Position numbers and translations under genes: made by a program
Shown here: positions 49,437-57,728 of the stretch, one piece after another
Layout: the number at the start of each line of letters is the position of its first letter
How positions within the stretch are numbered: position 1 is the stretch's first letter
Assembly (NCBI GenBank): GCA_030448265.1
Contig: JAUJNG010000020.1
Location: 1-64,000, forward strand
Direction of reading: 5' to 3'
DNA length: 64,000 bases
From: Abditibacterium sp.
GTDB lineage: Bacteria; Armatimonadota; Abditibacteriia; Abditibacteriales; Abditibacteriaceae
Notes under the pieces: model-generated
Databases searched by the model: none
Told to the model about the DNA's origin: nothing
What the model saw: the letters and a program-made list of their open reading frames with translations, nothing else

Positions 49437-50639
49437 TTACCCAGAGTGCGGCGCAGCGAACACCACGCAAACCGGCGCGCCCACTTCGACGGGGTTGCCA
49501 CTGGGCGTTAATTTGCCAGTCTGGGCATCGATGCGAAAGGCGGCGACCTGGTTGTTTTTCTGGCCGCCCACCACCAGCCATCGGCCATCGGGAGAAAGAC
49601 CAAAGCCGCGCGGTTGTCTGGGTGTGGGCGTTTCACTCGTCCAGGTCAGCCGGCCTTGGGCGTCGATGCTGAAAAGCGTGATGGTGTCGCGCCCGCGATT
49701 CGACACGTAAAGCCAGCGTCCCGTGGGATGCACCCAGATTTCCGCCGTGGAAACACCTTCGGTCGCGGCGCCATCGGGGAGGGTGGGGATGGTCTGGAAG
49801 GCGGTCAGAGCGCCCGTGGTTTGATTGCGCTGGAAAGCCGTCACTCTCAGGCCCATTTCGTTGTTGACGTAAACGAAACCCGCGGGGTGAAACGCGAGGT
49901 GCCTTGGCCCCGCACCAGGAGGAACGGAGGCAAAGGGCGGGTCGGCCGGCACAAGCGTGCTTTTAGCCGCGTCGAAGCGATAGATGAGCACTTTGTCGAT
50001 GCCCAAATCGCAGCTGTAGGCGAATCGGTTCGCTTCATCGACATAAATCGCATGAGCGTGAGGTTTATCCTGACGCCGCAGGTTGGGGCCGTTGCCCGTA
50101 TGCTGGACGAAAGCGCTGCGCTCGCCCAGGGAGCCGTCTTCGCGGACGGGAAACGCCGCCACACTCCCCCCGCCGTAGTTGGCCACCAGAACGGTCTGGC
50201 CGGTGGCATCGACGCTCACATGACAGGCGCCCCCACCGCCCGTGGGCTGCTGGCCCAGCGCGAGGAGCTTTCCATCGGCTCCAATTGACCAGGCGCCCAC
50301 GGCGCTTCCCCCTGCTTCGCAAACCGCATAAAGGGTGCGACCGTTGGGAGCAAGAGCCAGAAAAGAGGGGTTTTTCGCTTCGGCCACGAGAACGGGAGCG
50401 CTCAACTGTCCACTGCGTTCGTCCAGAGTGGAGCGGTAGATGCCCTGGCTTTGCGGCCCGCTATAGGTGCCCAGGTAAATCGTGTGAGTTTGTGGCTTTG
50501 GAGATTGTGCCATTTGGGGTTGTGCGGTTGCGGGAAGTGGAAACAAAAGTGCCGCCGAGGAGGCGGCAAGTGCCAAAAGTTGGTGGACAACTTGTGCCGG
50601 ACGCGGAGCAGAGCGGGTTTTTGGTGGGAAAATTAACAA
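49437..50639 (-). CDS. exported beta-propeller lactonase (YkgB/Pgl-type)
   Basis: 400 aa. A signal peptide (residues about 20-40, ending PATAQ) precedes a seven-bladed beta-propeller of the lactonase family (PF10282), with HTIYLGTYSG, AVCEAGGSAVGAW, CHVSVDATGQTVLVANYGGGSV, GPRHLAFHPAGFVYV and ISNRG/LYVSNRGRDTITLF style repeats. Members hydrolyse sugar lactones such as 6-phosphogluconolactone or 3-carboxymuconolactone; the export signal suggests an external lactone here, different in location from the cytosolic DevB-type Pgl at 16739. Confidence 0.85.
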   Translation of the reverse strand: MLIFPPKTRSAPRPAQVVHQLLALAASSAALLFPLPATAQPQMAQSPKPQTHTIYLGTYSGPQSQGIYRSTLDERSGQLSAPVLVAEAKNPSFLALAPNGRTLYAVCEAGGSAVGAWSIGADGKLLALGQQPTGGGGACHVSVDATGQTVLVANYGGGSVAAFPVREDGSLGERSAFVQHTGNGPNLRRQDKPHAHAIYVDEANRFAYSCDLGIDKVLIYRFDAAKSTLVPADPPFASVPPGAGPRHLAFHPAGFVYVNNEMGLRVTAFQRNQTTGALTAFQTIPTLPDGAATEGVSTAEIWVHPTGRWLYVSNRGRDTITLFSIDAQGRLTWTSETPTPRQPRGFGLSPDGRWLVVGGQKNNQVAAFRIDAQTGKLTPSGNPVEVGAPVCVVFAAPHSG

Positions 50640-50790
50640 GGTTCGTGCAGTTTGACCGATTTCTTACCGTTGTCCATCCCGTCTCCGAAGCGCTGGCGAA
50701 CGCGGCTGGTATTCCGAGAATATCGTTCCCCGCTTTGCTGGGGAAGAAGTTGCAGGGCTTAAGGCGGTTCTCAAATGAAATAACAGGTTG

Positions 50791-51050
50791 GTAGGGACAT
50801 GGCCTGCCACTTAATGTGTGACTTGTTTTCCCAGGGCTGAACAGCCAGAACGTCTGCCAGGAGGCTGAAGCCTCGGCAACCAAACCAAGCCTGCCTTCGC
50901 AGGCTACACCTTCCATCTATAGGCCACGCAGGTGGCCTTGGTCTGGTTGCCGAGGCTTCAACCTCCTGGAGCATCCTGGCACACAAGCCATGACTACAGA
51001 CTCTCACATACCCCAAGAGTCACACATTTAGTGGCAGGCCATGTCCCTAC
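50791..51050. repeat. triple nested inverted repeat
   Basis: Outer arms 50791-50823/51018-51050 pair over 33 bp with one mismatch. Inside, 50857-50882/50944-50969 pair over 26 bp with one mismatch (CCAGGAGGCTGAAGCCTCGG), and between them AGCCTGCCTTCGCAGGCT and AGGCCACGCAGGTGGCCT are small palindromes. It fills most of the 496-base gap between the lactonase start and the Crp-type gene; about 150 bases before the outer arm show nothing recognisable. Confidence 0.9.
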
Positions 51051-51135
51051 GAACGAGCGCGGATCAACTCAAACGAGAACCGCTTTAAGGCGTGGTTGAA
51101 GTCTTTACAGACGCCCAGAGTTGCTCCCTGCGCTT

Positions 51136-51897
51136 CTACTCTTCGCCCGACTGCTCGATGTCCCGTTTGGCATGGTAGGCGCGCTCGACCGCCGCTTTGA
51201 TGATGTGATAACACTCGCAGCTTCTCTTTTTCAAACCTTTGCGGTTGACAATGCCGATGAGGCCCCGTGACTGCTCGATAAGTCCGGCTTTGGCCAAAAT
51301 CCCAAGGGCCTCGGAGATTCCTGGGCGCCCCGTGCCCAGCATATCGGCGATGGTTTCCTGAGTCACTGGTAACTCCCCACTGCCGAGGCGATCAGAGAAA
51401 GTCAACAGCCAGCGCACCAGGCGGTGTTCAATTGAATGCCTCTCGGAGCAAAGCGCGGTTTGCGAGGTTTCCACGATGCGCGCTTCGAGCGAACGCATCG
51501 TCAAATCGTGCAATCTGCCGCCACCATGAAACTCCTCGTTGAAAAACTCCGGCCTCATCCTGTAAGCGGCGCCCTGGGTGAGCAACTCGCAGCGCACCAG
51601 GGGCATCCCGCCCTCGAAAATGGCCCGTTCGCCCACAATGCCTTCGGGGCCGATCAAGCTCAATTGCAGGGGTTTGCCTTCCTCGGAAGAAATGGTGAGC
51701 GCGACAACTCCCTGCGTTAAGAAATAAGTGGGACGAGGTGAGGCTCCCTCCTCGTGAAGCACCTGGCCCCGCTCTAACTCGACCCAGTCGAGATGGGGGC
51801 GCAGGAATTCGAGTTCAGACTTGGACAACGCCGCCAAAATCGCGTTGTCGCGTGGTGAAGCCGATGAAGGGGAATGCATTGACGTGGAGAGATGCAA
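51136..51897 (-). CDS. Crp/Fnr family transcriptional regulator
   Basis: 253 aa. Cyclic-nucleotide-binding-type beta-roll (LRPHLDWVELERGQVLHEEGASPRPTYFLTQG, shown up to its core; then EGIVGERAIF), dimerisation helix, and a Crp-type helix-turn-helix (LPVTQETIADMLGTGRPGIS...ALGILAKAGLI). No CxxC iron-sulfur set typical of Fnr is seen; the late SCECYHI is in the C-terminal extension that is common to one Crp subfamily. Ligand unknown. It could regulate neighbours, but no operator with its symmetry is evident. The 379-base gap to thpR is mostly one MITE-like element. Confidence 0.87.
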   Translation of the reverse strand: MHLSTSMHSPSSASPRDNAILAALSKSELEFLRPHLDWVELERGQVLHEEGASPRPTYFLTQGVVALTISSEEGKPLQLSLIGPEGIVGERAIFEGGMPLVRCELLTQGAAYRMRPEFFNEEFHGGGRLHDLTMRSLEARIVETSQTALCSERHSIEHRLVRWLLTFSDRLGSGELPVTQETIADMLGTGRPGISEALGILAKAGLIEQSRGLIGIVNRKGLKKRSCECYHIIKAAVERAYHAKRDIEQSGEE

Positions 51898-51931
51898 GAG
51901 CCGTGCGGAGAAGCCGTCGTTTAACAGAAAT

Positions 51932-52139
51932 AGAACTTACGCACAGGAAGTGTTCGCTCGACTAAAGTCGGCGCTGACCCAGAGGGTGCCCCGCACCTTC
52001 GGTGCTAACTTCCCGCCTTCGCGGGAACCACACTGGGATGTTTCGGCGCAGGCCAAAAGTTAGCGGCGAAAGCCGCGGGGCACCCTCTGGGTCAACGCCG
52101 ACTTCAGTCGAGCGAACACAGCCTATGCGTAAGTCCTGA
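51932..52139. mobile_element. MITE-like palindromic element, copy 1
   Basis: About 208 bp with terminal inverted repeats (left ACTTACGCACAGG, right complement of CCTATGCGTAAGTCCTG) and long arms 51951-51994/52075-52118 (44 bp, two mismatches; CGACTAAAGTCGGCGCTGAC). The core holds GGTGCTAACTTCCCGCC and TTAGCGGCGAAAGCC. No coding capacity. A second copy in reverse orientation lies at 56425-56601. Confidence 0.85.
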
Positions 52140-52276
52140 GAACGCAAATTTCGGCCCGTTTTTCAAGGGTTTCTGGAATTTAAGATCCCGAAATCACGAT
52201 TTTGGAAGCTGTGCTTTCCCACAAATCGTAAGGACGACAAAAACCGAAACTCTCGATGGCTTTCTTTCACATTCCC

Positions 52277-52852
52277 TCACGAAAGAGGAAACTGATGCAT
52301 CAGAGTGTAGCGCGGGGCGTCCTGGCTCAGGTCGCTGCACAACAGATCGACCTGGTTGACCGTCCAACGCCCAAACAGAACATCGCGGTTGCGTTCGATT
52401 TCAACGGTCAGAGCCTCGCGCGATGGGCTTTTGCCAGCACGGATGCGGCCCAGAGTGATGTGGCCCTGAAAACGGCCTTTTTCCTCCCTGGGTGCAAAAG
52501 GCGCGCAGGCGAGCGCCACGCGGTGTTGAAGCTGCGCCAACTCGTCGCCCGCGCTTTGCACTCCCGCCCAGATCACGCGAGGCCGGTTGGGGTTGGGGAA
52601 ACAGCCCAAACCCTGGCACACCAGCTCAAAGGAGACGACACCCTCACAGGCCGCTCGCAATTGCAGCGCGAGTTCGTCGGTGCGGGAGGTTTCCACATCG
52701 CCCAGAAAACTGAGGGTGAGATGGAAGTTGCCCGCTTTCACCCACGAAATCGAGGCGGGCGACAAAGAGTCCCGCAGTGAGTCGGCGACTGCGACGAAGG
52801 TTTCTTGAAGAGACGGGGGCGCGGATAACGCACAAAAAAGCCGGAGATTCAT
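52277..52852 (-). CDS. thpR: RNA 2',3'-cyclic phosphodiesterase
   Basis: 191 aa cytosolic 2H-phosphoesterase (ThpR/LigT) with the two defining motifs HLTLSFLG (about 44-51) and HITLGRI (about 131-137). It opens 2',3'-cyclic phosphates on RNA. MNLRLFCALSAPPSLQETF is the standard N terminus. The gene follows selO by 15 bases on the same strand, so the two are probably one transcript. Confidence 0.92.
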   Translation of the reverse strand: MNLRLFCALSAPPSLQETFVAVADSLRDSLSPASISWVKAGNFHLTLSFLGDVETSRTDELALQLRAACEGVVSFELVCQGLGCFPNPNRPRVIWAGVQSAGDELAQLQHRVALACAPFAPREEKGRFQGHITLGRIRAGKSPSREALTVEIERNRDVLFGRWTVNQVDLLCSDLSQDAPRYTLMHQFPLS

Positions 52853-52867
52853 CGGGCCAACCTGGAA

Positions 52868-54469
52868 TCAGGAACTGCACGACAGCGTGGCGCAGCCAGC
52901 TTTGGTGCGCGCCCAGTCGGGCCGTTTCGCCGCCAACTCGTCGTCATCGGGATGCTCTGCGAAAGGCGTCTTCAGCACATCCATCAGTCGCTGCAACGGA
53001 GACAGGTCGCCCGCTTCGGCTCCCTCAATGGCTTTTTGAGCGAGGTAGTTGCGCAGCACATATTTGGGATTGGCGCTCAGCATCACTTCGCGGATGGAGT
53101 GGGCATCGGACGGCTCCAAGCGCAGCCGTTGCGCGTAGCGCTGGAGCCACCCCTCCAGATGCTCCGCTTCCGCCGTTGGCGAGGCCGCGTAAGAAGTCGC
53201 GGCGATGAGTTCGCGAAACAGCGCCGACTCGCTGCCGGATTCGCTCCGCAGGGGGGCGCTGAGGTGGGAAAGCTGCCGGAAAAAGAGCGTCATGTCGACT
53301 TCGGCCTCTGCCAGAGCCTGGTGCAGCTCTTCCACAAGGGCTGCATCCTCCTCGGCGAGTGGGGCCAATCCCAGCTTCCTCAACATCATTTCCTGGTGCG
53401 TCTGCGTAAAGGTCAGCCGGTAAGTTTCGAGACCGGCGCCCAGATCTTCGGCCTTGGAAATCAGGGGGGACAGGCCGCGCGCCAGCATCATCAAATTCCA
53501 CATCGCGATGCGTGGCTGCTGCCCGAAAGCGTAGCGCCTCTGGCCAAAATCGGTGGTATTGGGCGTCCAGTCCGGCTCGTAGGGTTCGAGCCAGCCGTAG
53601 GGGCCGTAGTCGATGGTGAGGCCCAGAATCGACATATTGTCGGTGTTCATCACGCCATGCACGAAACCCACATTCATCCAGTGGGCGATCATGATCGCGG
53701 TGCGACGGCAGATTTCCTCAAACCATTGCAGGTAAACCGCTTCGCCAGGTTCTCCCAGTTCGGGAAAGTGGTGGCGGATGGTGTAATCGGCGAGGGCGCG
53801 CAGGTTGTCGGTTTCGCCCATTGTCGCCATGATCTGGAAATTGCCGAAGCGGATAAAGCTGGGCGATACGCGCGCCACGACCGCGCCTGGTTCGGGTCGC
53901 GGGTCGCCGCTATAAAACATGTCGCGCACTACGGTGTCGCCGGTGCCGACCAGACTCAAAGCCCGCGTCGTGGGCACGCCGAGCCAGTGCATCGCTTCGC
54001 TGCACAGAAACTCGCGCAGCGACGAGCGCAAAACCGCGCGGCCATCGGCGCGGCGCGAGTAGGGGGTGGGGCCGGCGCCTTTGAGCTGAATTTCCCACCA
54101 CGAGCCGTCGCAGGCCTCGATTTCTCCCAGCGAAAGGGCGCGGCCATCACCAAGCTGTCCCGCCCAGTTCCCGAACTGATGCCCGCCATAGCGCGCCGCG
54201 AAGGGCTTCATGCTGGGCGTGACTGCATTTCCGCCCAAAACATCGACGGCAGGGCCGCGCTCGGCGGGCCTGGATAATCCTAAAAACGCCGCGCAGTCGT
54301 CCGACCAGGCGAGCAGGTGCGGATCGGACACCGGCGTGGGGCCGACTCTTGAATAGCACGCACCTGGCACCTGGCGCGGGCGTTTATCAGGCGCGATTTC
54401 GCCGCGCAGTTCCTCGACGAAAGAGTTTCTAAAAACGGCTTGATCAATGGGACGAACGTTGATGGACAT
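52868..54469 (-). CDS. selO: SelO-like protein adenylyltransferase (YdiU/UPF0061)
   Basis: 533 aa pseudokinase-fold enzyme that AMPylates proteins. YGGHQFGNWAGQLGDGRA, the QLKGAGPTPYSRRADGRAVLRSS nucleotide loop (both only begun here), MIAHWMNVGFVHGVMNTDN and IDYGPYGWLEPY are diagnostic. The C terminus CATLSCSS has Cys where SelO in some organisms has selenocysteine, making a disulphide pair possible. Its function links to oxidative stress and fits the neighbouring regulator and RNA repair gene loosely. Length is normal. Confidence 0.94.
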   Translation of the reverse strand: MSINVRPIDQAVFRNSFVEELRGEIAPDKRPRQVPGACYSRVGPTPVSDPHLLAWSDDCAAFLGLSRPAERGPAVDVLGGNAVTPSMKPFAARYGGHQFGNWAGQLGDGRALSLGEIEACDGSWWEIQLKGAGPTPYSRRADGRAVLRSSLREFLCSEAMHWLGVPTTRALSLVGTGDTVVRDMFYSGDPRPEPGAVVARVSPSFIRFGNFQIMATMGETDNLRALADYTIRHHFPELGEPGEAVYLQWFEEICRRTAIMIAHWMNVGFVHGVMNTDNMSILGLTIDYGPYGWLEPYEPDWTPNTTDFGQRRYAFGQQPRIAMWNLMMLARGLSPLISKAEDLGAGLETYRLTFTQTHQEMMLRKLGLAPLAEEDAALVEELHQALAEAEVDMTLFFRQLSHLSAPLRSESGSESALFRELIAATSYAASPTAEAEHLEGWLQRYAQRLRLEPSDAHSIREVMLSANPKYVLRNYLAQKAIEGAEAGDLSPLQRLMDVLKTPFAEHPDDDELAAKRPDWARTKAGCATLSCSS

Positions 54470-54619
54470 AAAAATCGATGCGCCCTCAGCCTGAACGACA
54501 GGAGCAGCGCCAAAGAGACGGAGCGAAGCAAATCAAGCTCCCCACTTCACTCGGAGGTCTCGTTTTGCTTGCCGCTTGTTCCACGGAGTCAAACTGAGGG
54601 TTCACGGCGTGTGCGACCT

Positions 54620-56422
54620 ATGAGTTACAACTTCCCTGCGCCCCGCCGCCGCAAACCGAGCCGGTGGGGTCTTATTCTTTTGCTGTTGATTGGCGGCTGG
54701 GTCGTTTACAATCGCCTCCCTATCGAAAAGTGGCTGGCGCTGCCTCCTCTCGTGGAAAAGTGGCGCCAGAAAACGGTTGCTTCGGCGCCCATATCGCAAA
54801 AGCCGACGCCGAACCCAAAAACGCCTCCCGCCCAGATTCGGCCCCTTCCCCAGCAGCCGGAGCGCGCCACGCCGCAGGTGACGCCCCCTGCCGTCTCGCC
54901 GCGAGAACGCGGGGCCGATGCGGAAATTACGCCCTCCAACCTGCTCCTGCGCTTGCCAGGCGCGCCCGTCGTGCGCGAGGTGCCCGATGCGCGCGTGCGC
55001 CAGCTCGAAGCGAAAATCGCCAAATATCCGGTTTTCGCGCTCTATCGAGGGTTGGCGCAGCGCCATCTCGCACTGGGCAACACCGAAGCGGCGGCGAAGG
55101 TGTTTCGGACGCAGGCGGCGCTCTACCGACGCAAGGGGATGGAAGATGCGGCCCTCATCCTGGAAAAACAGGCCACGCAGACCGAAACCACCATCCGCGT
55201 TTTCGCGGCGCGCGCGGGACGCGAGACGCCCTTCACCGGCGCGCCGCTCGAACCGCGACGCGGCTGTTATCTGGGCGCGTTCATCGACCGCGACGACGCG
55301 CTTCCCACGCGCTTCAACGGCGACAACTGGCAGCACCACCGCCTGCCCAGCGAATTCGAAGCGCGCGTGGGGCGCCGCCACGCCAGCGTTTTTACCTATG
55401 TGAAATGGGGCAACTTCCCGCGTCAGTGGCTGGCGATGTGCAAACGCCAGGGCGTCGTTCCCCACATCGCCTGGGAGCCGCAAAACCTGCGCGAAGTGCA
55501 AAACGATGCCTATATGCGTGGTTGTGCTCAGTTTCTGCGCGACCTCGACTGGCCGGTTTTCGTGCGCTTCGCGGGCGAGATGAACGGCGACTGGACGCCC
55601 TATCACGGCGATCCGGCGCTCTACCGCGAAAAATTCCGCCTCGTGCATCGCACCTTGCACCGCTACGCCGCCAAAGTCGCCACCATCTGGTGCGTCAACG
55701 CGATTCCCAGCGACAACATCGAAGCCTATTACCCAGGCGATGACGGCTGCGACTGGGTGGGCGTCAACCTCTATTCCACGCCCTTCGCTGACAACGACCG
55801 CACGCGCGGGGCGTTTGGGGAGTCGCCCCTGACGCTGCTGGAACCGATCTATCGCCGCTACAGCGCCCGCAAGCCGATTGCGATTTGCGAATACGCTGCC
55901 AGCCACCAAAGCGCGGTTGACGGCGTGGTGCGAACCTCATTCGCCGTCGAAAAAATGGCGCTGCTTTACGGCGCGCTGCCCCTGCTTTACCCGCGCGTGA
56001 AGATGATCAACTGGTTCTCGACCAACAACCTCATCCACGCCCGCGCCGGACGGCAACTCAACAACTACCGCCTCACCCAGCATCCCGCCGTTCAGGAATC
56101 GTATCGAAATCTCACGGCCTCGCCGCACTTTTTGACCTCGTTTCAGGGCCAGGGCACGACTTCGGCGCCGCTCCCGAGCGAGATCGGCGCGGGGGAAAAG
56201 CTGCGCGCGAACGAGCGCCTTTGGCTCTGGGTCACGTCGGCTTCCGCGCGTCCCGCCGTGTTCGTGCAGGCCGCGAATCGGGTTGTTTATGGCGGGAGGC
56301 GGGTTGGGAAACACGTCGTCGAGTTGGAACTGCCCACGAGGGCCGATTCGCTTTCGATTCTGGTCTACGACGCACGCGGGCGCTGCGTGAAACGGCGCGA
56401 TGTAAAGCTCGATTCTTCCTGA
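54620..56422 (+). CDS. GH26-like endo-mannanase/glycan hydrolase, exported
   Basis: 600 aa. One N-terminal membrane anchor (residues about 15-30), a Pro-rich linker, a helical stretch and from about residue 210 a glycoside hydrolase of the GH26 type: RPVFVRFAGEMNGDW (acid/base Glu) and PIAICEYAASHQS (nucleophile Glu), with YLGAFIDRDDALPTRFN at its start. Likely degrades beta-mannan or similar glycan at the cell surface. The C-terminal part is beta-rich. ATG 54620 is chosen after an unlikely 60-codon extension. Element copy 2 begins 3 bases after the stop. Confidence 0.8.
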   Translation: MSYNFPAPRRRKPSRWGLILLLLIGGWVVYNRLPIEKWLALPPLVEKWRQKTVASAPISQKPTPNPKTPPAQIRPLPQQPERATPQVTPPAVSPRERGADAEITPSNLLLRLPGAPVVREVPDARVRQLEAKIAKYPVFALYRGLAQRHLALGNTEAAAKVFRTQAALYRRKGMEDAALILEKQATQTETTIRVFAARAGRETPFTGAPLEPRRGCYLGAFIDRDDALPTRFNGDNWQHHRLPSEFEARVGRRHASVFTYVKWGNFPRQWLAMCKRQGVVPHIAWEPQNLREVQNDAYMRGCAQFLRDLDWPVFVRFAGEMNGDWTPYHGDPALYREKFRLVHRTLHRYAAKVATIWCVNAIPSDNIEAYYPGDDGCDWVGVNLYSTPFADNDRTRGAFGESPLTLLEPIYRRYSARKPIAICEYAASHQSAVDGVVRTSFAVEKMALLYGALPLLYPRVKMINWFSTNNLIHARAGRQLNNYRLTQHPAVQESYRNLTASPHFLTSFQGQGTTSAPLPSEIGAGEKLRANERLWLWVTSASARPAVFVQAANRVVYGGRRVGKHVVELELPTRADSLSILVYDARGRCVKRRDVKLDSS

Positions 56423-56424
56423 AA

Positions 56425-56601
56425 CAGGACTTATGCGGGGCTTGGTTTCGCTCGACTAAAGTCGGCGCTGACCCAGAGGGTGCCCCGCGGCTCCGCCGCT
56501 AACTTTCGGCCTACGCCGAAACATCCTCTCCGTAGTTTTCCCGCGCAGGCGGGAAATTAGCACCGAAGGTGCTCATAGCGCTGACTTCAGTCGAGCGAAC
56601 T
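56425..56601. mobile_element. MITE-like palindromic element, copy 2 (reverse orientation, right end incomplete)
   Basis: Begins CAGGACTTATGC like the right end of copy 1 and carries TTCGCTCGACTAAAGTCGGC, CCCAGAGGGTGCCCCGCGGC and GGCGGGAAATTAGCACCGAA, the reverse of the copy-1 core. Ends AGTCGAGCGAAC without the terminal CATAGGC... part. Inserted next to the mannanase stop codon. Confidence 0.8.
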
Positions 56602-56724
56602 GAACAGACCGCAGAATAACCCAATGTCCACTGGCCGACAAACACCCTGGCACAGCGCAAACGCGCGGCATGCCACCTGCTAACGAGCCGAACCGATTTT
56701 AAAAAAGGTGTTGCTGTCAAGACT

Positions 56725-57624
56725 ATGAGCCAAAACGAACCCGTCGCAGGAATGCAAGATCCCAAAGAAATGGGCCCAAAGCCCGAATATGACGAAGAAA
56801 AACAGGAGACCGTCCCTGGAATTGAAGCCGATATGAACGTCAAGCCGGATTTCGGCGAAGACTCCTATCGCGGGCACAACCGGCTGCAAGGCAAAGCCGC
56901 TTTGATTACCGGCGGCGATTCCGGCATCGGACGCGCTGTTGCTCTGGCGTTTGCGCGCGAAGGCGCCGATGTGCTGATTTCCTACCTCGACGAGCATGAG
57001 GACGCCCAGGAAACCGAGCGCGTCGTGCGCGAAGCGGGCCGCCGCGCGATCTTGATTCCTGGCGATATCGGCGAGGAAGCGCACTGCCAGCAGATGGTGG
57101 AGCGCGCCGTCGCCGAGTTTGGCCACCTCGATATTCTGGTCAACAACGCCGCGTTTCAGATGTCGCGCCAGAACATTGCGGAAATTTCCTCGGAAGAGTT
57201 CGACCGCACCATCAAAACCAACCTTTACGCGATGTTCTACCTTTGCAAAGCGGCCCTCCCGTATATGCAGCCAGGGGCGAATATCATCAATACGGCGTCG
57301 ATTCAAGCCTTCAGTCCCAGTCCCGAACTTGTCGCTTACGCTGCGACCAAGGCCAGCATTGTCAACTTCACCAAGGGCTTGTCGAAAATGGCGATGAAAG
57401 AGGGCGTGCGCGTCAATGCCGTCGCGCCTGGGCCGGTGTGGACGCCGCTCATCCCCGCGACCATGCCCGAAGAAAAAGTGAAGCATTTTGGCGAGCAGAC
57501 TTCCTTCGAGCGCGCTGCCCAGCCCGCCGAACTGGCCCCGCTTTACGTCTTTCTGGCCTCGTCCGAAGCGAGTTATGTGACTGGAGAAACTTATAGCGCC
57601 ACCGGCGGTTCCTCGCCACTTTGA
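56725..57624 (+). CDS. SDR-family oxidoreductase (YhxD/general stress type)
   Basis: 299 aa cytosolic NAD(P)-dependent short-chain dehydrogenase. The N-terminal extension (about 1-55, PVAGMQDPKEMGPKPEY) is typical of the YhxD/Gsp39-like group. Then LITGGDSGIGRAVALAF (cofactor, about 60-76), ILVNNAAFQMS, NTASIQAFSP and YAATKASIVNF (Tyr-Lys pair), all key residues intact. Substrate unknown; homologues are often stress-induced. A strong terminator follows. Confidence 0.9.
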   Translation: MSQNEPVAGMQDPKEMGPKPEYDEEKQETVPGIEADMNVKPDFGEDSYRGHNRLQGKAALITGGDSGIGRAVALAFAREGADVLISYLDEHEDAQETERVVREAGRRAILIPGDIGEEAHCQQMVERAVAEFGHLDILVNNAAFQMSRQNIAEISSEEFDRTIKTNLYAMFYLCKAALPYMQPGANIINTASIQAFSPSPELVAYAATKASIVNFTKGLSKMAMKEGVRVNAVAPGPVWTPLIPATMPEEKVKHFGEQTSFERAAQPAELAPLYVFLASSEASYVTGETYSATGGSSPL

Positions 57625-57651
57625 AAAACTGCGATTTGGTTAAAATCGGGC

Positions 57652-57684
57652 AACAGGCGCAACCAATGTGGTTGCGCCTGTTTT
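57652..57684 (+). terminator. terminator after the SDR gene
   Basis: AACAGGCGCAACC and GGTTGCGCCTGTT form a 13-bp stem with a 4-base loop followed by TT, 28 bases after the stop. Confidence 0.9.
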
Positions 57685-57728
57685 ACTGTTTTTGGCCAGT
57701 TCCTCGTTGTAACGATTAAATCCTCAGT

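Noticed and set aside
3029..56601. CRISPR array
   Set aside because: The repeats are inverted pairs of mostly unrelated sequence, not regularly spaced direct repeats, and no cas gene is present.
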